This document shows positions 10,319 to 18,854 of a DNA stretch of 64,000 bases, one piece after another. Position numbers and translations under genes: made by a program. The stretch comes from Rahnella sikkimica (GTDB lineage Bacteria > Pseudomonadota > Gammaproteobacteria > Enterobacterales > Enterobacteriaceae), in contig NZ_CP019062.1 of assembly GCF_002951615.1 (NCBI RefSeq), forward strand, positions 992,001-1,056,000. Direction: 5' to 3'. Position 1 is the stretch's first letter. Each line of letters opens with the position of its first letter. The notes under the pieces are model-generated. The model saw nothing but the letters and a program-made list of their open reading frames with translations. It was not told where the DNA came from and searched no databases.

Positions 10319-11131
10319 TTATCCCCCAAAAAGGCGTTTCAGGAAACTCTTCTTCTCTTCCTCAATAAAACGGAACGCACGTTCTTCACCAAGCAGACGG
10401 CTGACGGTATCGTCGTACGCTTTCCCTGCATCAGATTCCTGATCCAGAATCACCGGTTCGCCCTGGTTGGACGCACGCAGCACGGACTGATCTTCAGGAA
10501 TAACACCGATCAGAGGAATACGCAGGATTTCCAGCACATCTTCCATGCTCAGCATGTCGCCACGGCTGACACGGCCCGGATTGTAACGGGTGAGAAGCAA
10601 ATGTTCTTTGATTGGCTCGAGGCCTTTTTCCGCACGACGGGATTTTGAAGACAAAATGCCCAAAATGCGGTCGGAGTCACGAACGGAAGAGACTTCCGGG
10701 TTGGTGGTAATCACCGCTTCGTCGGCAAAATACAGCGCCATCAGCGCACCGGTTTCGATACCTGCCGGGGAATCGCAGACCACGAAGTCAAATTCCATTT
10801 CGGCCAGATCGTTGAGGATCTTTTCTACGCCTTCGCGGGTCAGTGCATCTTTATCACGGGTTTGCGAAGCCGGAAGAATAAACAGGTTTTCAGTGCGTTT
10901 ATCTTTGATAAGCGCCTGATTCAGCGTGGCATCACCCTGGATCACGTTGACGAAATCATAAACCACGCGGCGCTCACAGCCCATAATCAGATCGAGATTA
11001 CGCAGACCGATATCGAAATCGATAACAACGGTCTTTTTACCTTTTTGAGCTAAACCGGTAGCAATGGCCGCGCTTGAAGTGGTCTTGCCAACGCCCCCTT
11101 TACCCGATGTAACAACTATGATGCGTGCCAT
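10319..11131 (-). CDS. minD: Septum site-determining ATPase MinD
   Basis: The 270-aa protein is a ParA/MRP-type ATPase with the deviant Walker A KGGVGKTTSSAA at residues 10-21. It ends in the amphipathic membrane-targeting helix EEEKKSFLKRLFGG. MinD recruits MinC to the membrane and is displaced by MinE. It is the central gene of the operon, 24 bp after minC. Confidence 0.99.
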   Translation of the reverse strand: MARIIVVTSGKGGVGKTTSSAAIATGLAQKGKKTVVIDFDIGLRNLDLIMGCERRVVYDFVNVIQGDATLNQALIKDKRTENLFILPASQTRDKDALTREGVEKILNDLAEMEFDFVVCDSPAGIETGALMALYFADEAVITTNPEVSSVRDSDRILGILSSKSRRAEKGLEPIKEHLLLTRYNPGRVSRGDMLSMEDVLEILRIPLIGVIPEDQSVLRASNQGEPVILDQESDAGKAYDDTVSRLLGEERAFRFIEEEKKSFLKRLFGG

Positions 11132-11155
11132 GAATGGATTCCTTGTCGAAAGGGC

Positions 11156-11845
11156 TTAATTTAAAGGTTGTATGGTTAACACATTATTTATCAGGCTGAG
11201 GCGCGCGGCCTGACCGAGGTAATCGGCCGGGATTTGATCACTCAACCAGTATTGCCCTGCGATAGAGACTAGTTCAGCGCCTAAATGGGTGCAAAAAATC
11301 TGACAATTTGCATCACCTGCTGCACCAGCCAGCGCTCTTCCACGCATCATACCGTAGATGTGGATATTGCCATCGGCAATCAGTTCCGCACCTGCACTGA
11401 CACTACTGGTCACGATAAGATCGCTGTTACGGGCGTAAATTTGTTGGCCGGATCGGACCGGAGTACTGACAATGCGGGTTTTCGCCGGCGCATTGTCGGG
11501 CACGACAGGAACCGGTGGTTCTGCGGCGATACGCTGTGCGCGGCCTTCACTCAGCAGCGGCAAACCGGTGCGGGAAAGTGCGCGTTTCTGCCCTTCGTCT
11601 TTACAACCACTGATGCCCACAACGCGAAAACCTGCAGAAGCGACAGCCTGTTGAATGTCTTTCCAGTTTGCTTCACCGCTCAGCGAGGCAACGTTGATAA
11701 CAACAGGGGCATTTTTCAAAAAGGCCGGAGCTTGCTCCACTTTTTCCTGTAATGCCTGATAAATAACCTCCGGTTGTGAACTGTGTAAATGAACAACCGA
11801 TAAGGTAAAACTGCTGCCTTTTAGTTCTATTGGCGATTGTGACAT
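11156..11845 (-). CDS. minC: Septum site-determining protein MinC
   Basis: The 229-aa protein has an N-terminal FtsZ-inhibiting domain (residues about 1-115) and a C-terminal beta-helix domain. The C-terminal domain ([35 protein letters not shown]) binds MinD and promotes dimerisation. It prevents FtsZ ring assembly near the poles. It is the first gene of the leftward min operon and is divergent from ycgL. Confidence 0.97.
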   Translation of the reverse strand: MSQSPIELKGSSFTLSVVHLHSSQPEVIYQALQEKVEQAPAFLKNAPVVINVASLSGEANWKDIQQAVASAGFRVVGISGCKDEGQKRALSRTGLPLLSEGRAQRIAAEPPVPVVPDNAPAKTRIVSTPVRSGQQIYARNSDLIVTSSVSAGAELIADGNIHIYGMMRGRALAGAAGDANCQIFCTHLGAELVSIAGQYWLSDQIPADYLGQAARLSLINNVLTIQPLN

Positions 11846-11980
11846 CTATCCTGACTCAGTCTCAGCAACTCTAAATCCCCGGAATACCACTCGGGGGCGA
11901 TATTCCGATGTACGTTAAGCATGGTATAGTTACAGTTATATCTAGGCAAGCCACCGTTTCAATAAAATAGAGTTAAAAAA

Positions 11981-12253
11981 ATGCTTTGTGTGATCTATAG
12001 AAGTACTAAACGCGACCAGACTTATCTGTATGTCGAAAAAAAAGACGATTTCTCTCGTGTGCCTGAAGAATTACTCAAAGGTTTTGGTGTGCCTCAGTTC
12101 TCAATGATGCTCAATCTGGCTGGGCGGGAAAAATTAGCCTCGGCTGATATTTCAAAAGTGCGTCAGGCTCTCGAAGATCAGGGTTATTATCTGCAGGTTC
12201 CACCGCCGGTCGAAAGTTTATTGAATATTCACCTGACCGACGCCGGTAATTAA
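11981..12253 (+). CDS. ycgL: YcgL-domain protein
   Basis: The 90-aa protein starts [20 protein letters not shown], diagnostic of the YcgL family. It is small, cytosolic and of unknown molecular role, encoded divergently from minC in many gammaproteobacteria. A TATAGT-type -10 box lies in the shared intergenic region near 11922. Confidence 0.93.
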   Translation: MLCVIYRSTKRDQTYLYVEKKDDFSRVPEELLKGFGVPQFSMMLNLAGREKLASADISKVRQALEDQGYYLQVPPPVESLLNIHLTDAGN

Positions 12254-12375
12254 AGCATTCCTGACATTTGTTTCGGCATTTCACGCACTTTCGGACGTCA
12301 TGACTTGCAATCATCGCTCGAGTACTCAAAGCTTACAACGATGATTCATTTACAGATGTGATAAGGAAGAATTTG

Positions 12376-13533
12376 ATGAAATTGTCGGCACTGGCCGTGT
12401 TAACTCCGCTGATTATCCTCAGCGGGTGTGCAGCGCAGAAGGCAACCTCAGGACAAACCACGCCGCAGGCTGCGGCAACGACACAACCTTCGGCCGCCGC
12501 GCCGGCTGCTACGTCCGGCAAAACGTCGCTGGCCGAACAGGGAAGAGACCCCGCAGAGTTTCCCGCTTATGTTGAAAAACTGAAAGCGCAGGCTCTGGCG
12601 CAGGGCATCAGCCAGCAGACCATCGACAGCACCTTCGCGAATCTCCATTTTGTTGACCGTGTGATCAACTCCGATCGCAACCAGCTGGAAAAGAAAATCA
12701 CACTGGATGATTATCTGACCCGCGTGTTGCCGGAATGGAAAATCAAACAGGGCCAGACCCAATACCAGAATAACTTGCCTGCGCTCCAGCGGGCCAGCGA
12801 CCGTTACGGCGTTCAGCCGCAATACATCGTGGCGCTGTGGGCGATGGAAAGCAGTTTTGGCAAAATCCAGGGCAAGGAAGATGTCTTCTCCGCGCTGGCA
12901 ACATTGGCCTTCGAAGGACGACGTGAAGCGTTCTTCACCAAAGAATTTATGGCCGCGCTCAAAATTGTTGATTCAGGCCATGCGACCGCGGACATGATGA
13001 AAGGTTCCTGGGCCGGTGCGATGGGGCAGTCGCAGTTTATGCCGAGTTCTTATCTGAACTACGGCGCTGACGGCAACGGCGACGGCAAAATCGACATCTG
13101 GAAAAATACCGATGACGTTTTTGCCTCCACGGCCAATTATCTGTCGAAAGAAGGCTGGAAACGCGATCAGGGCTGGGGGCAGGAAGTGAAATTGCCAGCA
13201 GGCTTTGACGGCAGTCTGGCTGGCCTGAAAAACAACCAGATGCATCCAGCCAGCTACTGGCAGCAAATGGGCGTCACACAGGTGGATGGCGGCCCGCTGG
13301 CCTCAACGGCGACCCGTGCTTGGATCATCACACCGGATGACACACAAGGGCGCGCATTCCTGGTTTACGATAACTTCCGCACTATTATGCACTGGAACCG
13401 TTCAACCTATTTCGCACTGAGTATCGGCATGATGGCTGACGGCATTATGGGGGCTCAGATACCGGTGGTATCAGGTGACGCTGCGCCTTCTGCACCGTTA
13501 GCGCCAGCTCCGCGTAATCCGTTCAGCGGCTGA
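12376..13533 (+). CDS. Lytic murein transglycosylase, MltB family lipoprotein
   Basis: A 385-aa lipoprotein. The signal MKLSALAVLTPLIILSGCA places the lipobox ILSGC near Cys17. A low-complexity Ala/Thr/Pro linker follows, then the MltB-type catalytic domain. The likely catalytic Glu is in IVALWAMESSFGKIQG, with GSWAGAMGQSQFMPSSYLNYG downstream. It cleaves the MurNAc-GlcNAc bond of peptidoglycan to give 1,6-anhydro ends. I chose the ATG at 12376 because AAGGAAG sits 7 nt upstream; an in-frame GTG at 12358 has no such site. The family is certain, but the exact paralogue (MltB or a Yersiniaceae-specific relative) is not. Confidence 0.88.
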   Translation: MKLSALAVLTPLIILSGCAAQKATSGQTTPQAAATTQPSAAAPAATSGKTSLAEQGRDPAEFPAYVEKLKAQALAQGISQQTIDSTFANLHFVDRVINSDRNQLEKKITLDDYLTRVLPEWKIKQGQTQYQNNLPALQRASDRYGVQPQYIVALWAMESSFGKIQGKEDVFSALATLAFEGRREAFFTKEFMAALKIVDSGHATADMMKGSWAGAMGQSQFMPSSYLNYGADGNGDGKIDIWKNTDDVFASTANYLSKEGWKRDQGWGQEVKLPAGFDGSLAGLKNNQMHPASYWQQMGVTQVDGGPLASTATRAWIITPDDTQGRAFLVYDNFRTIMHWNRSTYFALSIGMMADGIMGAQIPVVSGDAAPSAPLAPAPRNPFSG

Positions 13534-13557
13534 TTTTTCCTAAAAAGGAGTGGCTGT

Positions 13558-14214
13558 ATGTATCAACACAGAGACTGGCACGGTGCGTTACTGGATTTCC
13601 CGGTGAACAAAGTGGTGTGTGTGGGCAATAACTACGCTGATCACATCAAAGAAATGGGCAGTCAGGTGTCCGCCGAGCCGGTGGTGTTTATCAAACCGGA
13701 AACGGCGTTGTGTGATATTCGCCAGCCACTCGCTATTCCGAAAGATCTGGGTGCGGTACATCACGAAATTGAGCTGGCGGTGCTAATCGGCACGCCGCTC
13801 AAACAGGCTACGGAAGATCGCGTTGCCAATGCCATTGCCGGTTATGCAATCGCGCTGGATTTAACGCTGCGTGATTTGCAGACGAAATTTAAAGCGGCAG
13901 GGCAGCCGTGGGAAAAAGCCAAAGGCTTCGACGGCTCCTGCCCGATCAGTGGATTTATTCCGGTCAGTGAATTTGGTGATGCGCAGCAGGCTGATTTGCG
14001 TCTTTTGGTGAACGGTGAAACGCGGCAGGAAGGCAATACCCATAACATGCTGACGCCGCTGTTGCCGCTGATTGCCTATATGAGCCGTTATTTTACCCTG
14101 CGCGCGGGCGATATCATTCTGACCGGCACACCGCAAGGCGTCGGGCCGCTGAAAGCAGGCGATGAAATTGTGGCTACACTTAATGGCAAGTCTGTTTCAA
14201 CGCGCGTGATCTGA
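13558..14214 (+). CDS. ycgM: Fumarylacetoacetate hydrolase-family protein (YcgM-like)
   Basis: The 218-aa protein is of the FAH family (acylpyruvase/oxaloacetate decarboxylase type). The metal-binding motif HHEIELAVLIG (His and two Glu) is near residue 64-74, and GDIILTGTPQGVGPL near the C-terminus is a family signature. E. coli YcgM belongs to the acylpyruvase/fumarylpyruvate hydrolase group. An AAGGAG site sits 8 nt upstream of the ATG, 25 bp after the transglycosylase gene. Confidence 0.9.
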   Translation: MYQHRDWHGALLDFPVNKVVCVGNNYADHIKEMGSQVSAEPVVFIKPETALCDIRQPLAIPKDLGAVHHEIELAVLIGTPLKQATEDRVANAIAGYAIALDLTLRDLQTKFKAAGQPWEKAKGFDGSCPISGFIPVSEFGDAQQADLRLLVNGETRQEGNTHNMLTPLLPLIAYMSRYFTLRAGDIILTGTPQGVGPLKAGDEIVATLNGKSVSTRVI

Positions 14215-14311
14215 AATAAATCCTCTCTCCGCCGGAGCAGCTTTCCGGCGGCTTTACTTGCATCTGCAGGCTAAAGCGTCTATATAAGCACCCTCATTTT
14301 ATTTATACCGG

Positions 14312-14770
14312 ATGCACATTATGACTGAACCCGCTTTTTGGCAGCAAAAAACGTTGTCTGAAATGACTGACGAAGAATGGGAAGCATTGTGCGACGGTTG
14401 CGGACAATGCTGCTTACACAAGCTGATTGATGAAGATACCGAAGAAATTTACTTCACCAACGTTGCCTGTAACCAGCTCAATATCAAATCCTGTCAGTGC
14501 CGTAATTACGAGCGTCGTTTCACGCTTGAAGAAGATTGCATCAAGCTGACACGCGAAAATCTGACCACCTTTGACTGGCTGCCGCCGACGTGCGCGTATC
14601 GCCTGATTGGTGAAGGCCGTCCGTTGCTGCCGTGGCATCCGCTGCTGAATAAAGCGTCCAAATCGGCGATGCATACCGCACAAATCTCCGTTCGATATAT
14701 CGCGGTTCGCGAAGACGACGTGGAAGACTGGCAGGATCACATCATGAATAAGCCAAGCTGGGCGAGATAA
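14312..14770 (+). CDS. ycgN: YcgN-family cysteine cluster protein
   Basis: The 152-aa protein is collinear with E. coli YcgN. A cysteine pattern at residues about 31-70 ([11 protein letters not shown], then [17 protein letters not shown]) fits the family's predicted zinc- or iron-binding cluster. The function is unknown. Two starts are possible, 14312 and 14321 ([12 protein letters not shown]); neither has a strong ribosome binding site. It is the last chromosomal gene before the prophage, and the stop lies only 26 bp from the 3' end of the integrase gene. The C-terminus [14 protein letters not shown] looks intact. Confidence 0.92.
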   Translation: MHIMTEPAFWQQKTLSEMTDEEWEALCDGCGQCCLHKLIDEDTEEIYFTNVACNQLNIKSCQCRNYERRFTLEEDCIKLTRENLTTFDWLPPTCAYRLIGEGRPLLPWHPLLNKASKSAMHTAQISVRYIAVREDDVEDWQDHIMNKPSWAR

Positions 14771-14796
14771 CTACTTGAAGTGAATGAAGATTTTCA

Positions 14797-16080
14797 TCAC
14801 TGAGATATGGCTCGGGGCATATACGGGACACTAGCCGTAAATCCTGAGTTTAAAATGTCCATTTGGTTGCCGTCGTTTTCACTCATCCATTTACCGTAAA
14901 CGCTATACACCATCTGTGAAGATGTGTGCCCCATCTGATTGGCTACGAAGTTTGGATTAGCTCCGGCACTTAATGCCCAGCAGGCAAATGTGTGCCGCGT
15001 TTCGTATGCCTTTCGGTGGCGAATGCCAGCCTTTTTTAAAGCGAAGTTCCAAGTACCGCTAAAGACTCCTGGAGAGTACCAGTCCCCACCTTTACCGTTG
15101 CGGGATGAAAGACGAGGTGAGAAAACAAATGTGCAGTCATCTTTTCGAATTCTGCCAAATTCGCGAAGGTGAACATCAACACTTATTGCCTTTCCCATCC
15201 TTGTTAAGGCCATTTGCTCCTTCAATGCCTCGATAGCCGAATTCGTGAGTTTAATGGTGCGATTCCCGCTTTCGGTTTTCGGAGGCGTGAAATGGTTTAT
15301 CACAGCCATGTTCCGTCTGATTGTGATCGTCCATTCTTTCAGGTCGATATCCTCCCAAGCCAGAGCGCATAATTCTCCATGCCGCATTCCAGTGCTAATA
15401 GCCAATCTCCATATGTTCTTCACCTGAAGAGAGGGAGCTACCTCCATCAGTCGTGTGTACTCTTCTCTGGTTAATGGGTCAGGGTCGGATTTGCTTTTCT
15501 TCAACGGCGTTATGTTAGAGAAAGGCGATCTGTCGATGTACCCATTGGCTACTGCAAACTCCATCATCCCGGCGAAGCATGAAAGGTACACGTTCACTGT
15601 CCTTACCGAACGTCCCTTCTTCAGTTGGCGCGACTTCTGATGGATTCCGGCTATCTGAAAACCAGTCAATAACTCCTTCCGCAGCCCAAGGATCATTTCA
15701 TTGGTAATAGATGAAACGAGCCTTTCCTCTCCTATAATTCCCGAACAGATTTTAATGTAAGACCTGTATCTGGTAATGCCATTTCTGGTTATTTCCATCT
15801 CTTTCAGAGCGAGCCATTTATCAGCAAGCTGCGAAACAGTCACATTTACCTGAGCCACCCCAAACTTATGCAACTGGGATGACCCTGGGAACTGTGATGC
15901 ATAGTTGAACGTTCCTGTTTTTATGGCATAGCGAACGGATTCCCTTAATTCGCCAGCCATGCGCCGGTTCTTTGCCGTATCAGGAACGCCGAGGGTCTCC
16001 CTGACCCTTTGCCCCTGATAGAGAAACCACACACGAAGCAATCCGCAGTGGTTTTCTACCCCAGTGGGATAATCAGCCAT
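14797..16080 (-). CDS. int: Phage integrase (tyrosine recombinase)
   Basis: The 427-aa protein starts MADYPTGVENHCG. An N-terminal arm-binding region is followed by a SAM-like core-binding domain (VSQLADKWLALKEMEITRNG) and the catalytic domain. Catalytic residues are Arg233 (STGMRHGELCAL), Arg362 (YETRHTFACW, with Tyr in place of the usual box II His), His385 (NQMGHTSSQM) and nucleophile Tyr395 (YSVYGKW). It integrates and excises the phage with Xis and host IHF. I prefer the ATG at 16080, 8 nt after GAGG, over the ATG at 16086, which lies too close to it. Convergent with ycgN, as expected at an attL edge. Confidence 0.95.
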   Translation of the reverse strand: MADYPTGVENHCGLLRVWFLYQGQRVRETLGVPDTAKNRRMAGELRESVRYAIKTGTFNYASQFPGSSQLHKFGVAQVNVTVSQLADKWLALKEMEITRNGITRYRSYIKICSGIIGEERLVSSITNEMILGLRKELLTGFQIAGIHQKSRQLKKGRSVRTVNVYLSCFAGMMEFAVANGYIDRSPFSNITPLKKSKSDPDPLTREEYTRLMEVAPSLQVKNIWRLAISTGMRHGELCALAWEDIDLKEWTITIRRNMAVINHFTPPKTESGNRTIKLTNSAIEALKEQMALTRMGKAISVDVHLREFGRIRKDDCTFVFSPRLSSRNGKGGDWYSPGVFSGTWNFALKKAGIRHRKAYETRHTFACWALSAGANPNFVANQMGHTSSQMVYSVYGKWMSENDGNQMDILNSGFTASVPYMPRAISQ

Positions 16081-16113
16081 TCTCATTTCCTCATTGTTGA
16101 TAGGAGGGAGTAT

Positions 16114-16362
16114 TTAAGCAGAAATCTTCCTGCGGATCGCTGGGCGTTGTCTTTCAACCCAGTTGTCGATTTCCTGACGGTTATACATTATTGGGCTGTT
16201 TTGCTTTGGGTTCAGGTCGGGAGCAACGTGTCGGTACTCTCGGCCTTCCATCCACGAACTTCGTCTTGCGTGTTGGATCATGTGCTTAGTCATGCCGGTT
16301 AGAGACATCAGCAAATCTTCCGAGACCCATTTGCTCGGGTTCATGTGAATAACATTGTCCAT
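16114..16362 (-). CDS. xis: Excisionase (DUF1233 type)
   Basis: The 82-aa basic protein has the pattern KWVSEDLLMSLTGMTKHMIQ, then SWMEGREYRHVAPDLNPK, then YNRQEIDNWVERQ. This is typical of the winged-helix excisionases next to Gifsy-type integrases. It bends attachment-site DNA and turns integrase toward excision. It lies 33 bp upstream of int on the same strand, with AGAGG before the ATG. Confidence 0.88.
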   Translation of the reverse strand: MDNVIHMNPSKWVSEDLLMSLTGMTKHMIQHARRSSWMEGREYRHVAPDLNPKQNSPIMYNRQEIDNWVERQRPAIRRKISA

Positions 16363-16373
16363 GCTTACCTCTG

Positions 16374-16574
16374 CTATTTACCCTCAGCCACCCGATGAAC
16401 CCAAACGCAAAGCCACAGCCACACCTCATGACCTGATGGGCATAGTGGCTTAGCTTGGTTGGCGTATTTATCGAGCAACTGACGGAGAGTGTGGTGGTTG
16501 TCTTTACTGCGGAGTTCGGTGAGGAGTTTCTTTGCGATGCTTCTGACTGCGTTGTCGGCCTCTTCTGGCGTCAT
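16374..16574 (-). CDS. Small phage protein, unknown function
   Basis: A 66-aa protein starting MTPEEADNAVRSIAKKLLTE, mostly helical, with a Trp-rich C-terminus (EVWLWLCVWVHRVAEGK). GGGGTAG precedes the ATG. It is part of the leftward PL operon, 3 bp after the preceding gene. No family recognised. Confidence 0.65.
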   Translation of the reverse strand: MTPEEADNAVRSIAKKLLTELRSKDNHHTLRQLLDKYANQAKPLCPSGHEVWLWLCVWVHRVAEGK

Positions 16575-16577
16575 GGG

Positions 16578-17126
16578 CTACCCCAGTTTTACACCTGGTA
16601 TTTTCCCTGACGCGATGGCGTCGTAGATATCACGAGCATCATCTTGTGTAGAGGTGCCTTCGTTCAAAATTGAAACCATCTTCGCTACAGCCTTATCCCT
16701 TGCCACATCTTGAGAAGAGCGGATAGGAATGAACTCAGCCTTATGGCTTGGCGTGATGCCGTAGTAATCTTCACCACTAGGTTTGAAAACCACCTTCCCT
16801 TCATCGTGCCCGATAATTTTCACTTCGCCCCAAGAGGTGTCATTTCCACGGTATTCACAAATGCATCCAGCCGGCGGCAAGCCTTTGCCATCCCAAGCCT
16901 GCTCGGTGATAGGTCGTCTCTCTGCAATAAGAGTTAGATGGGTGAAATCATTATTACCGTCATCAAAGGTGAAATCATGTTTGGTAGTTATCCCTTGAAC
17001 TCGACAACCCACAGAATGTCCCTCAGAGAAAAATAGGTCGCCACTTGTATTTCGTTCTTTGAAAGTCGCCCACTCCGGAGCCAGATCAAAATCCTTCTCA
17101 CTGCCTTTGATAATTTCGTATTTCAT
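16578..17126 (-). CDS. Phage protein, unknown function
   Basis: A 182-aa protein starting MKYEIIKGSEKDFDLAPEWATF. The middle part (RPITEQAWDGKGLPPAGCICEYRGNDTSWGEVKIIGHDEG...VVFKPSGEDYYGITPSHKAEFIPI) is of the kind seen in many enterobacterial prophage early proteins with a Trp-rich beta module. The function is unknown. The start overlaps the end of the upstream gene by 4 bp (ATGA), so it is translationally coupled. Confidence 0.75.
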   Translation of the reverse strand: MKYEIIKGSEKDFDLAPEWATFKERNTSGDLFFSEGHSVGCRVQGITTKHDFTFDDGNNDFTHLTLIAERRPITEQAWDGKGLPPAGCICEYRGNDTSWGEVKIIGHDEGKVVFKPSGEDYYGITPSHKAEFIPIRSSQDVARDKAVAKMVSILNEGTSTQDDARDIYDAIASGKIPGVKLG

Positions 17127-17347
17127 GCTGCATCTCCAAATTCAAACACGCGTGATTTGTTCTTGCTCTTGGCCTTCTTCACCGGCTTAGCCTTTGCCAC
17201 CACCTGCTTGCACTCAGGCATCACAGATGAAACACCGCGCCGGACTCTTGCCCGTGCGTTCATGTTGAATATGTGCCGGGCAGTCCAGTCGCATCCATCG
17301 TCAACATAGTCAGGGCGGGTGTTGATTCTCATGTCGTCTTCAAACAT
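17123..17347 (-). CDS. Small basic phage protein
   Basis: A 74-aa protein with an acidic N-terminus (MFEDDMRINTRPDYVDDG) and a lysine-rich tail (AKAKPVKKAKSKNKSR). A nucleic-acid contact is possible but not shown. GAGG lies before the ATG, and the gene shares ATGA with the next gene. Confidence 0.6.
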   Translation of the reverse strand: MFEDDMRINTRPDYVDDGCDWTARHIFNMNARARVRRGVSSVMPECKQVVAKAKPVKKAKSKNKSRVFEFGDAA

Positions 17348-17557
17348 TTATGCGGCCTCTGAAATATTGATTGGTTCGCGGTGGCAAGATGCTGAGAAAC
17401 TGCCAGCCTTCGTTAATTTCACGTGACCAGAGAATCCAGGTGTTTGGTATCCCCAGACATCTCCATCCTCATCCTTTCTCTTTGCTATGAAGTCCTGAGC
17501 AAACGACATGGCAACGCGAGCGCATTCCGTGTCAGGCGCATTGATTAAAATTCGCAT
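17348..17557 (-). CDS. Small phage protein, unknown function
   Basis: A 69-aa protein starting MRILINAPDTECARVAMSFAQD. AGAGGTATCC precedes the ATG, and the same leader type recurs before the gene at 17807. It sits directly downstream of a hairpin terminator at 17583-17604, so expression in the operon presumably needs N antitermination. Confidence 0.65.
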   Translation of the reverse strand: MRILINAPDTECARVAMSFAQDFIAKRKDEDGDVWGYQTPGFSGHVKLTKAGSFSASCHREPINISEAA

Positions 17558-17582
17558 AGGGATACCTCTGAATTTTTGTCGT

Positions 17583-17604
17583 AAAAAAACCGCTCTAGGC
17601 GGCT
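17583..17604 (-). terminator. Short intrinsic terminator in the early left operon
   Basis: On the minus strand AGCCGC - CTAGA - GCGGTT runs into a T tract, between two small genes of the same operon. Confidence 0.75.
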
Positions 17605-17606
17605 GG

Positions 17607-17807
17607 TTAATTCATGGATTTGTGTAGCATTGGGCTGTCTGTCGTCGCTTCCCGAAGCTGTCTGATATCAGTCGTGCGTGGGAAGGATTCGCCATCCCAC
17701 AATATGATTGCTTCAGTTAAAAGGTCATCAATGTGGACGATATCAATAACTGTGCCCACGGCTTTACCTGACTTCATTGTTACCAATGAGCCGTTTGTGA
17801 TTGGCAT
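17607..17807 (-). CDS. Small phage protein, unknown function
   Basis: A 66-aa protein starting MPITNGSLVTMKSGKAVGTVID. The sequence (KAVGTVIDIVHIDDLLTEAIILWDGESFPRTTDI) looks like a small beta-barrel of KOW or SH3 type, but no family is certain. GAGG precedes the ATG. The gene is flanked by terminator hairpins on both sides. Confidence 0.65.
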   Translation of the reverse strand: MPITNGSLVTMKSGKAVGTVIDIVHIDDLLTEAIILWDGESFPRTTDIRQLREATTDSPMLHKSMN

Positions 17808-17831
17808 GTGGATACCTCATGTTGCAGGCGT

Positions 17832-17853
17832 AAAAAAACCGCGTTAAGCGGCT
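17832..17853 (-). terminator. Short intrinsic terminator overlapping a stop codon
   Basis: On the minus strand AGCCGC - TTAAC - GCGGTT is followed by a T tract. The stop codon of the gene at 17844-18050 lies in the loop. Confidence 0.75.
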
Positions 17854-18050
17854 ATTGTTTTCGGCGTGGCTTCCAGTTTCTCTCGCCTTCTCATGCAGGC
17901 GACGCAGTTCTCGTCATGCTGGTGAAACTCGTCAACCCGTGCGCCGGTGAACATCCATTTACCGCACAGGCTGGTCATGCTTTCAGAGTCAAAATAATGA
18001 GCTTTCTTCGCCAGATATGGGAATCCCCATCCTTTCTCTAAGTCAGCCAT
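17844..18050 (-). CDS. Small phage protein with CxxC motif
   Basis: A 68-aa protein starting MADLEKGWGFPYLAKKAHYFD. It ends with a possible zinc site (CGKWMFTGARVDEFHQHDENCVACMRRREK: Cys, two His, CxxC). I chose the ATG at 18050 because GGTGAG lies 4 nt upstream; in-frame starts further up (18062, 18104) overlap the previous gene and lack a spaced site. One nucleotide separates it from the stop of the upstream 57-aa gene. Function unknown. Confidence 0.6.
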   Translation of the reverse strand: MADLEKGWGFPYLAKKAHYFDSESMTSLCGKWMFTGARVDEFHQHDENCVACMRRREKLEATPKTIAA

Positions 18051-18051
18051 A

Positions 18052-18225
18052 TCACTCACCATCCTTTGCTTTGATGTTTCTGGATTCAATCCACGCCACA
18101 GCAACGGCCTGCAACACAGCGTTGTTCATCGGAATCTCTGCCATAGAAAATCCGAAATATCGCTCCACCCATCCTGTGAAATTCTTATCCAAGAAAGCCT
18201 CGGCAATCATTTCGCTGTCGCTCAT
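18052..18225 (-). CDS. 57-aa phage protein
   Basis: Read directly from the minus strand: it starts MSDSEMIAEAFLDKNFTGWV and ends IESRNIKAKDGE. It starts inside the stop of the gene at 18225-18854 (ATGA overlap) and ends one base before the next start. Both junctions carry the same GGTGAGTGA sequence, giving coupled translation. No family recognised. Confidence 0.65.
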   Translation of the reverse strand: MSDSEMIAEAFLDKNFTGWVERYFGFSMAEIPMNNAVLQAVAVAWIESRNIKAKDGE

Positions 18226-18854
18226 CACTCACCATCCTTCACGATGCCGCCAGCGGCCTCGATTGCAGCGATAACCTCAGGTGCAGACATAAACCTGTAG
18301 GCACAGCCGCATACATAGTGCGACCTCGGCAACACGACCGGCTTTTGCGGGGCGGTGAATAGCTCGTAAACATCATCCTTTAGCGCGTGGCCAGCTTTCG
18401 TTAGTGTGACGGCGAAAAGGTTACCGTCTGCTCTGCCGTGCTGGATATCCATTACTGCCACCGGCACCTGATCGCCTTTTAGCGCTGCGAGTTCTGCCGT
18501 GATTTTGTCGAATTCGTTACGTGCTGCTGACCCCTGTTTTAGCGATGTATTGCGCTCAGCCACCGCATCATCAGCCCGCTGGCGTTCTGCTTCGAGCTGG
18601 TCGAGTAGGGCGAGAATAGCTACTGGATTTGCCAAAGTAAGGAACTCAGCCAGATGCTCATCATCTCCATCTTCATCGGACCAATTAGAAACTGACACTT
18701 CAATGAAAGGGCAAAGATCGCCCTCATGGTCGAACGTTCCAACGCCAACAAAGCCAGTATCTTCGTTTGTTTCGCAACCCCAGCGTTGTTTATAGCCGTG
18801 AGCGATAAGCGCGGCCGCGTCACGCAGCGCCTTGATATCTGTTGTGTCAGTCAT
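18225..18854 (-). CDS. Ead/Ea22-like phage early protein
   Basis: A 209-aa protein starting MTDTTDIKALRDAAALIAHG. The pattern of an N-terminal aspartate-rich region, a central coiled coil (LLDQLEAERQRADDAVAERN), a middle 'LFTAPQKPVV' segment and a short C-terminal helix (APEVIAAIEAAGGIVK) is typical of Ea22-type proteins of lambdoid left arms. The function is unknown. It overlaps neighbours by 4 bp at both ends. Confidence 0.75.
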   Translation of the reverse strand: MTDTTDIKALRDAAALIAHGYKQRWGCETNEDTGFVGVGTFDHEGDLCPFIEVSVSNWSDEDGDDEHLAEFLTLANPVAILALLDQLEAERQRADDAVAERNTSLKQGSAARNEFDKITAELAALKGDQVPVAVMDIQHGRADGNLFAVTLTKAGHALKDDVYELFTAPQKPVVLPRSHYVCGCAYRFMSAPEVIAAIEAAGGIVKDGE

